Source: Dechloromonas denitrificans (GTDB lineage Bacteria; Pseudomonadota; Gammaproteobacteria; Burkholderiales; Rhodocyclaceae). From it: a stretch of 64,000 nucleotides of DNA. Both the position numbers and the translations under genes were made by a program. The notes under the pieces were generated by a model. It worked only from the letters and a program-made list of their open reading frames with translations, searched no databases and had not been told where the DNA came from. Shown in pieces: positions 29,392-38,561 of the stretch. Numbering within the stretch: the stretch's first letter is position 1; each line of letters opens with the position of its first letter. The stretch spans positions 558,001 through 622,000 of the forward strand of contig NZ_CP075185.1 in assembly GCF_020510685.1 (NCBI RefSeq). Reading direction: 5' to 3'.

Positions 29392-30222
29392 ATGGTGATG
29401 CGAGAATCGACAACGATTTCCGAGCGCCGTGCCTGCCTGCTGGTGGGTTTGTCGCGCACGGTCCTGCAGTACGAATCGACGGCACAGCCAGAGAATGAGC
29501 AATTGCAGGCAAGACTGGTTGAGCTAGCCGGCGAGCGTCGCCGGTTCGGCTATCGCCGTCTGCATGCCTTGGTTCGCCGTGAGGGCGTTCAGGTCAATCA
29601 CAAGCGTATCTATCGCCTCTACAGCGATGCCGGCCTATCGGTTCGGCGCCGCAAGAAGCGACATGGTGTGGCCGTCGAGCGGCAGGCGCTGGAATTGCCG
29701 TCCTCGCCAAACCAGGTCTGGTCGATGGATTTTGTCAGTGATGCATTGGCCAATGGCCGCCGGATCAAGGTACTGACCATCGTCGATGACTTCAGCAAGG
29801 AGGCCATCGATCTCGCCGTCGATTTCGGAATATCAGGACATTACGTGACCCGAGTGCTCGATCAGGCGGCTCGTTTCAGGGGCTATCCCAAGGCGATCCG
29901 GACTGACCAGGGGCCAGAATTTACCGGCAAGGCATTGGACCAATGGGCCTACCAGCATGGCGTGCAGCTCAAGCTGATCCAGGCAGGCAAACCGACGCAG
30001 AATGCGTTCATCGAGAGTTTCAACGGCCGGTTCCGGGATGAGTGCCTGAACGACCATTGGTTTACGAGCTTGCCCCAGGCTCGTATCCTGATTGCCGCTT
30101 GGCGCCGAGACTACAACCAGCATCGGCCACATAGCTCACTGGATTATCTGACGCCCGCAGAGTTTGCGGCCAAGCATCGATCCAGTGATCCCGATGATCC
30201 CGTCGGGAAAGGATGTCTTTAG
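29392..30222 (+). CDS. IS3-family transposase OrfB (DDE integrase)
   Basis: 276-residue catalytic component in the -1 frame relative to OrfA. It has an HTH_21-like segment ([17 protein letters not shown]) and the rve core with the DDE triad: D in [10 protein letters not shown] in [10 protein letters not shown], and E in [16 protein letters not shown]. All three catalytic residues are intact, so the element may be active. The frame upstream of the ATG at 29392 is open into orfA, supporting an OrfAB fusion made by frameshifting. Confidence 0.93.
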   Translation: MVMRESTTISERRACLLVGLSRTVLQYESTAQPENEQLQARLVELAGERRRFGYRRLHALVRREGVQVNHKRIYRLYSDAGLSVRRRKKRHGVAVERQALELPSSPNQVWSMDFVSDALANGRRIKVLTIVDDFSKEAIDLAVDFGISGHYVTRVLDQAARFRGYPKAIRTDQGPEFTGKALDQWAYQHGVQLKLIQAGKPTQNAFIESFNGRFRDECLNDHWFTSLPQARILIAAWRRDYNQHRPHSSLDYLTPAEFAAKHRSSDPDDPVGKGCL

Positions 30223-30281
30223 CAGTGCAAACCAAGGACTTTTACTAAAACGCCCTTGGCACTAAATCCGGGGGCACCTCA

Positions 30282-30474
30282 CGACCAGCGCGTGGCTGTT
30301 GGCGGCGGGAAGGACGTGGTAGAGGCTGGTGTTGGGGATCGCCGGGGTGGCGATCTGGCTGGCGCTGGCGTTGGCCCGGTTGGGGATGGCCGTGCCGCTG
30401 CCGGTGGTCTGGTGATCGAGTACGGCGCTGACCGAGGTGTCGAGCGTGACGCCGATGTTGCAATCTGACGATAT
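30282..30474 (-). pseudogene. filamentous haemagglutinin / CdiA-like fragment
   Basis: The minus-strand frame reads through ATPAIPNTSLYHVLPAANSH and ALVV before being cut by the right end of the IS. The block resembles the segment of FHA/CdiA exoproteins that normally continues into an LVETDPRF-type motif. No start, export signal or haemagglutinin repeats are present. It is interpreted as a remnant of a two-partner-secretion exoprotein gene or of an orphan cdiA segment. Family assignment rests on this short motif. Confidence 0.45.
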
Positions 30475-30482
30475 TGGAAAAG

Positions 30483-30499
30483 GTGGTCTGTCCCCTATT
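30483..30499 (+). repeat. REP-like repeat copy R1
   Basis: GTGGTCTGTCCCCTATT, an exact copy of the 17-bp core shared by R1, R3 and (inverted) R4. It lies just 3' of the SMI1/KNR4-type gene (30513-31004, minus), with its TATT end facing that gene. Confidence 0.85.
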
Positions 30500-30512
30500 G
30501 CTAGGTTCGTAT

Positions 30513-31004
30513 TTAGCACGCAGCAGGTGGATTAAACCAGTTCGGGTCTTCGACAAGACGTTGGAAAAACTCTGCGAGAGAATCACATATTTTTCCATCA
30601 TTTGGCAGCTTTTCCCCCCACATCCAGTAAACAGCATTCGGATTTTCACTCTGAGGATGGAGGCATAGGAAAAGATCAACGTCGCGTTGGAAAAATGGGA
30701 GTGTGTCCGGCTCTAATTGACTATAAGGCATTAGCCAATCCGATGTTCCTTTTGCTAGCGCCGTGAGTTCATCAATGCTTGCTACATAATTGAAATCCGA
30801 AGTATTTCCATTCGTACCTGTTTGTAACTGCCCCCAACCTATCTCTCGATAAAACTCAACTAACTGTATCGGAAGTTTAAATCCCCACACATCTTCCGCT
30901 TGACAAATCCTTGCCTCGTCAACGGGGAAAAAAAAGTTTTCATGCAAACCCATCACCTTACCAGGATTGGGGAGGCGCTTTAGGTGGTGCATGAATTCGT
31001 ACAT
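30513..31004 (-). CDS. SMI1/KNR4 (SUKH) family immunity-like protein
   Basis: 163-residue cytosolic protein. PFAM SUKH-type features are the N-terminal helix followed by the core motif EDVWGFKLPIQLVEFYREIG near residue 42 and the acidic, aromatic C-terminal half (RDVDLFLCLHP, AVYWMWGEKL). SUKH proteins are typical immunity proteins of polymorphic and contact-dependent toxins. No cognate toxin is adjacent, so it appears orphan. Lower GC than the flanking core genes suggests transfer. Start at ATG 31004 with a weak GTGAG ribosome site. Confidence 0.8.
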   Translation of the reverse strand: MYEFMHHLKRLPNPGKVMGLHENFFFPVDEARICQAEDVWGFKLPIQLVEFYREIGWGQLQTGTNGNTSDFNYVASIDELTALAKGTSDWLMPYSQLEPDTLPFFQRDVDLFLCLHPQSENPNAVYWMWGEKLPNDGKICDSLAEFFQRLVEDPNWFNPPAAC

Positions 31005-31116
31005 TGTTATCTCACTTGGTTTTGCAATTGGTCTAGCGGTCGCCCTGGAGCATGTAAGGTAGTATGCCCTGGCTGAGGTGCAGGGGTAATGTTCCACCAT
31101 GTCGTTGTGCACCAGA

Positions 31117-31132
31117 AACAGGGACAGACCAC
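31117..31132 (-). repeat. REP-like repeat copy R2 (degenerate)
   Basis: AACAGGGACAGACCAC, the reverse orientation of the repeat with one G missing and one substitution. With R3 it brackets the RAYT transposase gene as an inverted pair. Confidence 0.75.
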
Positions 31133-31147
31133 GGTTTCCTCCGTCAT

Positions 31148-31885
31148 TCAGTTTGAGTTCTTTATTTTGCCCCCAAATAACTCCCCCGACTCAGGCTCAG
31201 GCTTCTTTCGCGGCCGCCCCGGCTGGCCCGGCTGCGCCCGTCGGCCGATTACCGCCGCTACCTCTGTCGCAAAGCGCTCACTGCCCAGCACAAAATTACC
31301 ATTCGTCGCCCGCCGAATCTGGTCCACCACCCCTGGCTCTAACTCGTAACGAAACAACTCCCGGTAGGCAGCTTGCCGACCCTCTGTATCCCGCCCTAGC
31401 GCAACGTAAAGTTCATGCGGTCGAATCAGCCCGTTCTCTTCTCCCTGCCCATTAGCACGGTAACTCGACCAAGGGTAGCTCCCCGGATGCTCCACCATTC
31501 CCGCCCGTACCGGATTCAGTTCGATGTAGCGCTGGCAAGCCAGCAGATACGCCTCTTCCTGGATCGGGCAGGAGCGGAAGCGACCTTCCCACAAGGTGCC
31601 GCTACGCCGATACACCCGATTCACATACTGCACGTAACGCTGGCCCAAAGCCTTCATCAAGACGCCAGGCGCCTCGGCCTTGTCGGCGGAAATCAGCAAA
31701 TGCACATGGTTCGTCATCAGTGCATAGGCGTGGATGCGGCAGCCAGTCTTCCCTGCATGCTCCGACAGCCACTCCAGGTAAAAGCGATAATCCTCGTCAG
31801 CGAAGAAGCAGGCTTGGCGGTTGTTGCCGCGCTGGATCACGTGTAGGGGAATGCCCGGCAGGGCGAGGCGGGGGCGACGGGGCAA
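31148..31885 (-). CDS. REP-associated tyrosine transposase (Y1/HUH family)
   Basis: 245-residue single-strand-specific transposase of the IS200-like Y1 superfamily. It opens PRRPRLALPGIPLHVIQRGN and has the HUH pair in TNHVHLLIS near residue 59. The catalytic tyrosine is probably in the CQRYIELNPVRAGM region near 117. Proteins of this type (RAYTs) are domesticated enzymes that act on REP sequences; matching inverted repeats R2 and R3 flank the gene. TTG 31885 is the start, supported by AAGGAG seven bases upstream. The C-terminus is a basic PGRPRKKPEPES tail. Confidence 0.92.
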   Translation of the reverse strand: MPRRPRLALPGIPLHVIQRGNNRQACFFADEDYRFYLEWLSEHAGKTGCRIHAYALMTNHVHLLISADKAEAPGVLMKALGQRYVQYVNRVYRRSGTLWEGRFRSCPIQEEAYLLACQRYIELNPVRAGMVEHPGSYPWSSYRANGQGEENGLIRPHELYVALGRDTEGRQAAYRELFRYELEPGVVDQIRRATNGNFVLGSERFATEVAAVIGRRAQPGQPGRPRKKPEPESGELFGGKIKNSN

Positions 31886-31924
31886 GGAAAGGCTCCTTTA
31901 AATACCAAGGTGCCAAGACTATGA

Positions 31925-31952
31925 AAAAATCGTGGTCTGTCCCCTATTATTT
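31925..31952 (+). repeat. REP-like repeat copy R3, left arm of a 28-bp perfect inverted repeat
   Basis: The 28 bases beginning AAAAATCGTGGTCTGTCCCC and ending TATTATTT match exactly, in inverted orientation, the copy at 33256-33283. The right-hand end of this arm lies 4 bp from the stop codon of cdiI. Confidence 0.93.
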
Positions 31953-31956
31953 CTGA

Positions 31957-32259
31957 TTAGTGCTGGTGTTGAAATTCTTGCCGAACCTTTTTTAGCCACT
32001 GCTCACAAGTCAGCCCAAGCGTAGCGGGATCAAAGTAACAGCCAAGCTTATTGATAAGAACCTCCCCAAGCTCGTCGCTGGTCAGCGATGAGCCTAGAAG
32101 TTCATCAATTTCATGTGCACCAGCCAAAAGCTGTTCCTTTGGCTCGGACTCGATAATCGCCTGAATAGCCGACTTGTCGCTATCGAACTCTTCAGCCCAA
32201 TCTTGGTGAAAGTAGGAGCCTAACAACTGCTCCAACGCATTTAGCTTTTGAGATGTCAT
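31957..32259 (-). CDS. CdiI-type contact-dependent inhibition immunity protein
   Basis: A 100-residue acidic protein (NALEQLLGSYFHQDWAEEF at the N-terminus, then SDKSAIQAIIESEP and CEQWLKKVRQEF near the end). The sequence resembles the CdiI_2 immunity family, whose members neutralise RNase A-like CdiA toxins. Its ATG overlaps the toxin stop by 4 bp (ATGA), the normal cdiA-cdiI coupling. It should bind the toxin in the cytosol. Its gene ends four bases before repeat R3. Confidence 0.82.
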   Translation of the reverse strand: MTSQKLNALEQLLGSYFHQDWAEEFDSDKSAIQAIIESEPKEQLLAGAHEIDELLGSSLTSDELGEVLINKLGCYFDPATLGLTCEQWLKKVRQEFQHQH

Positions 32260-33257
32260 GGTAATGTTGGGAATCCTGTAAGAATCTTATATCCTGTTGG
32301 CATTGATGGGTCACGAAGCAAAATTGCCCTGGCAGAGCTGGCGTCTACCGCACCTGCCGCTCCACGAGTCACCGAAATACCAACTGGACTAGACGATGAA
32401 TAGTCCAGACGCAAACGGTTAGACGTTCCGTTCAGCCAGTTTTGAACCACAGATTGGTTTACATCCAATGTCTGTGATAAAGCATTTTCAGCCGTGGCGC
32501 GGTCATAGAAAGAAGAAGAACCACTGATTTTTGGCTCGTTTGCAAGACGTGTCATCAAATCTTGCTCAGTTTGCCCAACGTGCTTCTCCAATAAGTGTCC
32601 GCCAGCATTCTCATGAGCTTGCAAGCCTCCTCCATCAACAAGCCGGCTGAACGGCGCTTTACTGTTTGTAACAACGCCAACCGCCTGCTTCTCGGTCGTC
32701 ACCCCCAGTCCTATTGGCCCCGTGGCCATAGAAAACATTATCTCCGTAAGGCTGACATCTTTACCATCCAGTTTTTGGATACCCAAATCCAATGCGCCGC
32801 TAGCAAGGGCGGGAACGGGTGCATAGGCAATTGCTGTCGCGGCTAGAGGAGACAGCAAGAAGGAATAAGCCGTATCTTTGACTGAAGCGTCAATTTGTGA
32901 GGCAGACCGATTGTCTGGCGTACCAAGCCCGACGCCTGAAGCATTGCTGCCCATGTAGCTCCAATTCGAGGCGAAGGAACCATTAGAGGACGTGCTTGAT
33001 GGGATTGCGGAACTGGGTTTCTGGTTCCAATCGACGTAATCAAGCACATTCTTACCGCCAAGGTAGGCGATGGCTGCTCGATTTTCATTGCTCAGTTGGA
33101 CTGTCGGATCGCCCGCCAACTGGCTAAGTACCTTAATCGCACTTTGTGCGTTTGCTTGGTCTATCGAGTTACCCTGACGAATACTGAGCAAGATCGCATT
33201 GCGGACTTTGTCATTGATGCACTGCGTGTCATCAGCACAAGCCTTGACATTCTCCAA
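32256..33257 (-). CDS. orphan CdiA C-terminal fragment with RNase A-like toxin domain
   Basis: 333 codons without an export signal or the long CdiA stick. The first two thirds resemble the pretoxin segment of CdiA proteins (alanine-rich SFLLSPLAATAIAYAPVPA). The last ~120 residues match the bacterial RNase A-like toxin fold: GGGLQAHENAGGHLLEKHVG, SSFYDRATAENAL, SVVQNWLNG and DPSMPTGYKILTGFP. The nominal TTG start at 33257 has no ribosome site, and the frame stays open upstream through repeat R4 to about 33396, so it is best read as a 5'-truncated orphan module rather than a free-standing gene. It is followed by its immunity gene. Confidence 0.82.
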   Translation of the reverse strand: MENVKACADDTQCINDKVRNAILLSIRQGNSIDQANAQSAIKVLSQLAGDPTVQLSNENRAAIAYLGGKNVLDYVDWNQKPSSAIPSSTSSNGSFASNWSYMGSNASGVGLGTPDNRSASQIDASVKDTAYSFLLSPLAATAIAYAPVPALASGALDLGIQKLDGKDVSLTEIMFSMATGPIGLGVTTEKQAVGVVTNSKAPFSRLVDGGGLQAHENAGGHLLEKHVGQTEQDLMTRLANEPKISGSSSFYDRATAENALSQTLDVNQSVVQNWLNGTSNRLRLDYSSSSPVGISVTRGAAGAVDASSARAILLRDPSMPTGYKILTGFPTLP

Positions 33258-33356
33258 ATAATAGGGGACAGACCACGATTTTTGCCGAGGGGGTGAATTG
33301 GTTTTGGTGTGCGTTGTCGCTAAGTTGGGAGAAATAAACGTGATCTGTCCCCTATT
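33256..33356. repeat. REPIN-like inverted pair R4/R5
   Basis: R4 (33256-33283) is the exact inverted partner of R3. R5 (33340-33356, GTGATCTGTCCCCTATT) is a one-mismatch copy in the opposite orientation 57 bp away. Two inverted REPs at this spacing form a REPIN-like unit. The TATT end of R4 overlaps the nominal start of the toxin fragment. Confidence 0.8.
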
Positions 33357-33444
33357 ATTATGATCGATAGCTAAAATCGGACGAGCAGTCGCGCCCTAAA
33401 AACAGGAAATTCAACAGGCGCTCCCTCGAGGGTATAGTTTTGCC

Positions 33445-34656
33445 ATGCAAAATCGATATGCAACGACGGGTTCGTGGTTCCGGATATTCCGCGTAGTCGG
33501 AGTCATCGTTCTGACGGCAATTCTCATGGCCGGCCAGGCGATTCCGGCGGTGGCAGCAGAAGCGATGCCGTTACCCGGGATCGAGCTTTTCGTCCGGGAT
33601 GGCTGTTCGCATTGCGAAGCGGCCAAGAGCTTTCTCGACGACCTGGCTGGCGAACAACCGGGCCTGCATGTGACCGTCGTTGACGTTCGACACAACCCGG
33701 ATGCCCTGGCGCGTCTGCTTGCACTGTCGGCGAAGGCCGGCATCGCCCAGCCGGGCGTGCCGACCATCCTGGTCGGCAGCGAACTGATCGTCGGTTTCGA
33801 AACCCCGGCCACCACGGGCGTACAGATACGTGCCGTGCTCGGTCATGCACAACACCCGGTCGGAACTGGCTCGATGCCGGTTTGCGGCGTCGCGGACGAG
33901 ACGGTTTGTCAGGCCCCGAACGGCGATTCGATAAAAATCCCGTTTACCAGCCGTCAGGTCAGCGTCAATGAACTCGGCCTGCCGTTGTTTACCATCGTCA
34001 TCGGATTGCTTGACGGCTTCAACCCTTGTTCAATGTGGGTGCTGATCCTGATCATCTCGATGCTCGCGACGCTCGGCGATCGGCGCCGAATGCTGCTCAT
34101 CGCCGGAACGTTCATCGCGATTGAAGGAATCGCCTATTTTGGCTTCATGGCCGCCTGGCTCAACCTGTTCCTGCTGGTCGGGCTGTCGCGTGTTTCCGAG
34201 ATTGCCATCGCCCTGCTCGCGATCGTTGCTGGCGCAATAAACCTCAAGGATTTCCTGGCGTTCGGACGAGGCATCAGCTTGTCCATTCCCGCCTCTGCCA
34301 AGCCGGGCATCTATGCGCGGCTGCGTGCGATTCTCCGGGCCGAGCACCTCTGGCCGGCCCTGGCCGGCACGGTGCTGCTCGCCGTGCTGGTGCAGATCTT
34401 CGAATTGCTGTGCACCTCCGGGTTTCCGGCGCTCTACACCCGGATACTGACGCTGCGGAACCTCGACCGCATCGATTACTACGGCTATCTGCTGCTCTAT
34501 GACGCGATGTACATGCTGGACGACATCATTGTCCTCGGGATCGGTGTCGTCACGTTAAGCCATCGTCGCCTGCAGGAAAAAGAGGGACGATTCCTCAAGT
34601 TGGTGGCCGGACTGGTCATGCTTGGCCTCGGTGTTTATCTGCTGTTGCCGCACTAG
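33445..34656 (+). CDS. redoxin domain fused to DsbD/CcdA-like membrane domain
   Basis: 403 residues. A signal-anchor (residues ~15-38) is followed by a glutaredoxin/thioredoxin-like domain with active site CSHC near residue 52 and a cis-proline region GVPTILVG. From about residue 175 there are about six membrane helices, with conserved cysteines in GFNPCSMWVL and FELLCTSGFPALY, the positions expected for DsbD/CcdA-type electron relay. It probably carries electrons across the inner membrane to a periplasmic thiol target. The substrate is not indicated. It is outside the accessory repeats and faces away from them. Confidence 0.85.
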   Translation: MQNRYATTGSWFRIFRVVGVIVLTAILMAGQAIPAVAAEAMPLPGIELFVRDGCSHCEAAKSFLDDLAGEQPGLHVTVVDVRHNPDALARLLALSAKAGIAQPGVPTILVGSELIVGFETPATTGVQIRAVLGHAQHPVGTGSMPVCGVADETVCQAPNGDSIKIPFTSRQVSVNELGLPLFTIVIGLLDGFNPCSMWVLILIISMLATLGDRRRMLLIAGTFIAIEGIAYFGFMAAWLNLFLLVGLSRVSEIAIALLAIVAGAINLKDFLAFGRGISLSIPASAKPGIYARLRAILRAEHLWPALAGTVLLAVLVQIFELLCTSGFPALYTRILTLRNLDRIDYYGYLLLYDAMYMLDDIIVLGIGVVTLSHRRLQEKEGRFLKLVAGLVMLGLGVYLLLPH

Positions 34657-34727
34657 CAGCGTGCCGGTAGTCCTTGCCCTCGGCGGCAGCGCGTTCGGCT
34701 CAGGCCAGGCCGCCCGAGCAATTCCAG

Positions 34728-35255
34728 CTAGAGGGGCCGCACGGCATGGACCATGCCGGGGTCGTCGACGTCGCGGTGCAGGGTGAAGCCGAGCTGCCGG
34801 GCGAATTTGAGCATCTTGTCGTTGCCGGCCAGGATGAAGCCCTCCATGCTCGCCATGCCGCGCGCCTTGGCCGCGTCGATCAGCGTCAGCATCAGGAGGC
34901 CGGCGACGCCGCTGCCCTGCCATGCATCGTCGATCGCCACGGCAAATTCACAACTGTTGTCTGACGGGTTGGCAACGTAGCGGGCGACGCCGATCTCCAG
35001 ATCCTGCCCATCGCGCTGGATGATCGCGACGAGGGCCAGGTGCCGCTCGTAATCGATCTCGGTGAGGTACTTCAGCTTGCCCGGCGCCAGTTCCTTCAAG
35101 GTCGACATGAAGCGCTTGTAGCGCGAGTCGGGCGACAGATGTTTGACGAAATCCTGCTCCAGGGTCGCGTCGGCGGCGCGGATCGGGCGGATCGTCACCG
35201 GGCTGCCGTCGAACAGGTAACGGGTGCGAACGAGATCGGCCGGATAGTCGCTCAC
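34728..35255 (-). CDS. GNAT family N-acetyltransferase (Pat/AcuA-like)
   Basis: 175-residue acetyltransferase. The acetyl-CoA loop is DDAWQGSGVAGLLMLTLIDAA near residue 108 (Q/RxxGxG/A form), with RPIRAADATLEQDFV at the N-terminus as in the GNAT domains of protein lysine acetyltransferases. It is third in an operon with an acyl-CoA synthetase and an acyl carrier protein, 5 bp after the latter. A role acetylating the synthetase, as AcuA and Pat do, is inferred from this context. Start is GTG 35255. Confidence 0.85.
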   Translation of the reverse strand: MSDYPADLVRTRYLFDGSPVTIRPIRAADATLEQDFVKHLSPDSRYKRFMSTLKELAPGKLKYLTEIDYERHLALVAIIQRDGQDLEIGVARYVANPSDNSCEFAVAIDDAWQGSGVAGLLMLTLIDAAKARGMASMEGFILAGNDKMLKFARQLGFTLHRDVDDPGMVHAVRPL

Positions 35256-35260
35256 GATGT

Positions 35261-35518
35261 TCAGCCCGCCGGTGTCTTGGCCGCCAGGTAGGCGACGATG
35301 CCATCGAGCGTCTGGAGCTTGCCGTAGTCGGTTTCGGGGATGTTCACCTGTAGCCGCTCATGCAGCGCGGCCAGGACGTTCAGCCAGTCCATCGAATCGA
35401 GATCGATCTGGGCGCGCAGCGGCTGGTCGGGGATGATCTGGGCCGGCTTGATTTCCGGCGCCAGCGCTTTCAGGATTTCCAGCACTTGGGCGCGGATCTG
35501 CGCGTCGTTCAGGTTCAT
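35261..35518 (-). CDS. acyl carrier protein
   Basis: 85 residues with the 4'-phosphopantetheine attachment serine in DLDSMDWLN near residue 42. Helical ACP pattern is visible, ending in LQTLDGIVAYLAA. It is not the fatty-acid-synthase acpP, which would lie beside fabD/fabF. It lies 11 bp downstream of the acyl-CoA synthetase gene and 5 bp upstream of the GNAT gene, so it may receive an acyl group from the synthetase. Confidence 0.9.
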   Translation of the reverse strand: MNLNDAQIRAQVLEILKALAPEIKPAQIIPDQPLRAQIDLDSMDWLNVLAALHERLQVNIPETDYGKLQTLDGIVAYLAAKTPAG

Positions 35519-35529
35519 CTTCTCTCCCG

Positions 35530-37269
<1,740 letters not shown>

Positions 37270-37407
37270 CGGTGTCCTCCGAGGCCTTGCTGTCAGGTGG
37301 TGAGTCGGGAGAAGCGGCCGCGACAGTTTATCTCTGGCGGTGCACGCTTTTCTGAACAGTTTATTTGGTGTTTTCGCTAAACCGTAGGGACTACCCGGCC
37401 CCGTGGA

Positions 37408-37686
37408 TTAGAGGTGGGAGGGGAGCCATCCCGAAGCGACGGCGAGTAAAGCAAGTGACACAAGAATAAACGCCGAAACGAAGCGGAGGAAGGGTTTGCG
37501 GTGCGGGCGCGCTGCTTCGGAAAAGTAGCGATCTGAGGCAAATGAAATTGGCCCTAATGCGTAGGCCCACAGAGGGGCATGAAAACCACGGATCAATGGA
37601 ACGAAGTGCCGAATAGCCATTGCCAAGAGCCAGCATGGCAGCGCGAAAATGGATATGGCAATTCCGATAGCAATTGTGTCGGTCAC
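37408..37686 (-). CDS. small membrane protein of unknown function
   Basis: 92 residues with two hydrophobic segments (residues ~4-26 AIGIAISIFALPCWLLAMAI and ~68-86 FVSAFILVSLALLAVAS) joined by a basic loop. Not recognised as any family. GTG 37686 overlaps the stop of the small gene upstream (GTGA). The short length and lack of a clear ribosome site leave some doubt that it is expressed. Confidence 0.5.
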   Translation of the reverse strand: MTDTIAIGIAISIFALPCWLLAMAIRHFVPLIRGFHAPLWAYALGPISFASDRYFSEAARPHRKPFLRFVSAFILVSLALLAVASGWLPSHL

Positions 37687-37844
37687 AGCAACAGGCCTTT
37701 AATGTCTAAAACTACCGGACTGAGCGGCTTTCCGTGACAGGCTCGGTGCAATGAATGGTTGGCCTGGTCACGTTGGGCCTTGTCGTCATTCGTTTGGAAG
37801 GGAACGAATTCATGCCACGCGGGTTTTAACTGACTCATTTTCAT
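37683..37844 (-). CDS. small hypothetical protein
   Basis: 53 residues from ATG 37844 (MKMSQLKPAWHEFVPFQ through HGKPLSPVVLDIKGLLL). No family recognised, no signal or membrane segment. Its stop overlaps the GTG of the downstream membrane protein, the main reason to believe it. No ribosome site is evident; the frame also extends upstream to 37934. Confidence 0.35.
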   Translation of the reverse strand: MKMSQLKPAWHEFVPFQTNDDKAQRDQANHSLHRACHGKPLSPVVLDIKGLLL

Positions 37845-37998
37845 CAACGGTAAATTTTTTCTTAATCTATTCGCCGGGGTGATCACGGCCCGAATTTGGC
37901 CGGTTGCCGCCCGAAGCGCCGCGAATCTGGCCAATGGCTGATCAATTAGCTTCGGGCTGTCGGCACGGGCATCCCGGAAAGAATGCCCCGGGTTTTAT

Positions 37999-38382
37999 TC
38001 AGACCTTGACGAACAAGGTCACCAGTGGATCCTCGCCAACCTGGCAGCTCCAGTGGCCGTGCACAGCGGGATCGAAGCTGGTGCCCTCGGGTAGCAGGTC
38101 GGCGGAGTAGAAGTGATCGCCGGCCTTGAAGTTGCGGCTGCTGCCGTCCTGAAGGCCGATTTTCATTTCGCCGCTGAGTACGAACAGCCATTGCTCATCG
38201 GTGGTGCAGTGGAACTGGCTGCGAAAGCCAATCGGACTTTGGCGAAACTGGCAGCCGATTGCCGGCAATACCGACGACAGCATCGCCTGGGGCGAGCCCT
38301 CGGTCAGCGCCACCTGTTCCTCGCGGAATTTGGCATGGCCATCGGTGTCGGTGTACAGGGTCACTTTGGTGAAAGTGGACAT
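37999..38382 (-). CDS. cupin domain protein
   Basis: 127-residue single-domain beta-barrel protein. The first cupin-like motif region reads SQFHCTTDEQWLFVLSGEMKIGL and the second GDHFYSADLLPEGTSF; histidine and glutamate ligands are only partly conserved. Function cannot be assigned. It is the nearest gene downstream of the large PAS kinase but 179 bp away, with no clear terminator between. Confidence 0.75.
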   Translation of the reverse strand: MSTFTKVTLYTDTDGHAKFREEQVALTEGSPQAMLSSVLPAIGCQFRQSPIGFRSQFHCTTDEQWLFVLSGEMKIGLQDGSSRNFKAGDHFYSADLLPEGTSFDPAVHGHWSCQVGEDPLVTLFVKV

Positions 38383-38561
38383 ATTTGGTCTCCGACTGAT
38401 TTGAATGGTTGGGGGCGCAGAATTGCTTGTCCCCAACAAATTGAAGCAGCCGCATCGTGCCGAAGTTCCGGTCGGGTGGCAAGCCCGAGCGGCCGCTCCT
38501 AAAGGCAAAACCCGGCAATGCGCCGAGTTCTGACTTGTCTGCTTGCCGCGGCTTTGGCGAG

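Larger units (their letters stand above)
29034..30281 (+). mobile_element. IS3-family insertion sequence, complete (1248 bp)
   Basis: The ends are inverted repeats: TGAGGTGCCCCC is perfect at both termini, followed by an AGTGCCAAGGG block and then similar AT-rich sequence with TTTAGTAAA. They enclose overlapping-frame orfA and orfB transposase genes of IS3 type, probably the IS407-like group. No matching target duplication is seen (left flank ends GTCC, right flank begins CGAC), so a later rearrangement is likely. The right end cuts a haemagglutinin-like reading frame. Confidence 0.93.

Noticed and set aside
30256..30468. Plus-strand 70-codon frame right of the IS
   Set aside because: It starts inside the IS end and is glycine-rich shadow sequence of the haemagglutinin-like fragment on the other strand.
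31720..31956. Plus-strand frame ending with KKSWSVPYYF
   Set aside because: It is antisense to the RAYT gene; the ending is only the translation of repeat R3.
30483..33356. Repeat set as a possible CRISPR array
   Set aside because: Only five copies in both orientations, with intervals from 57 bp to over 1 kb that contain genes, and no cas genes.
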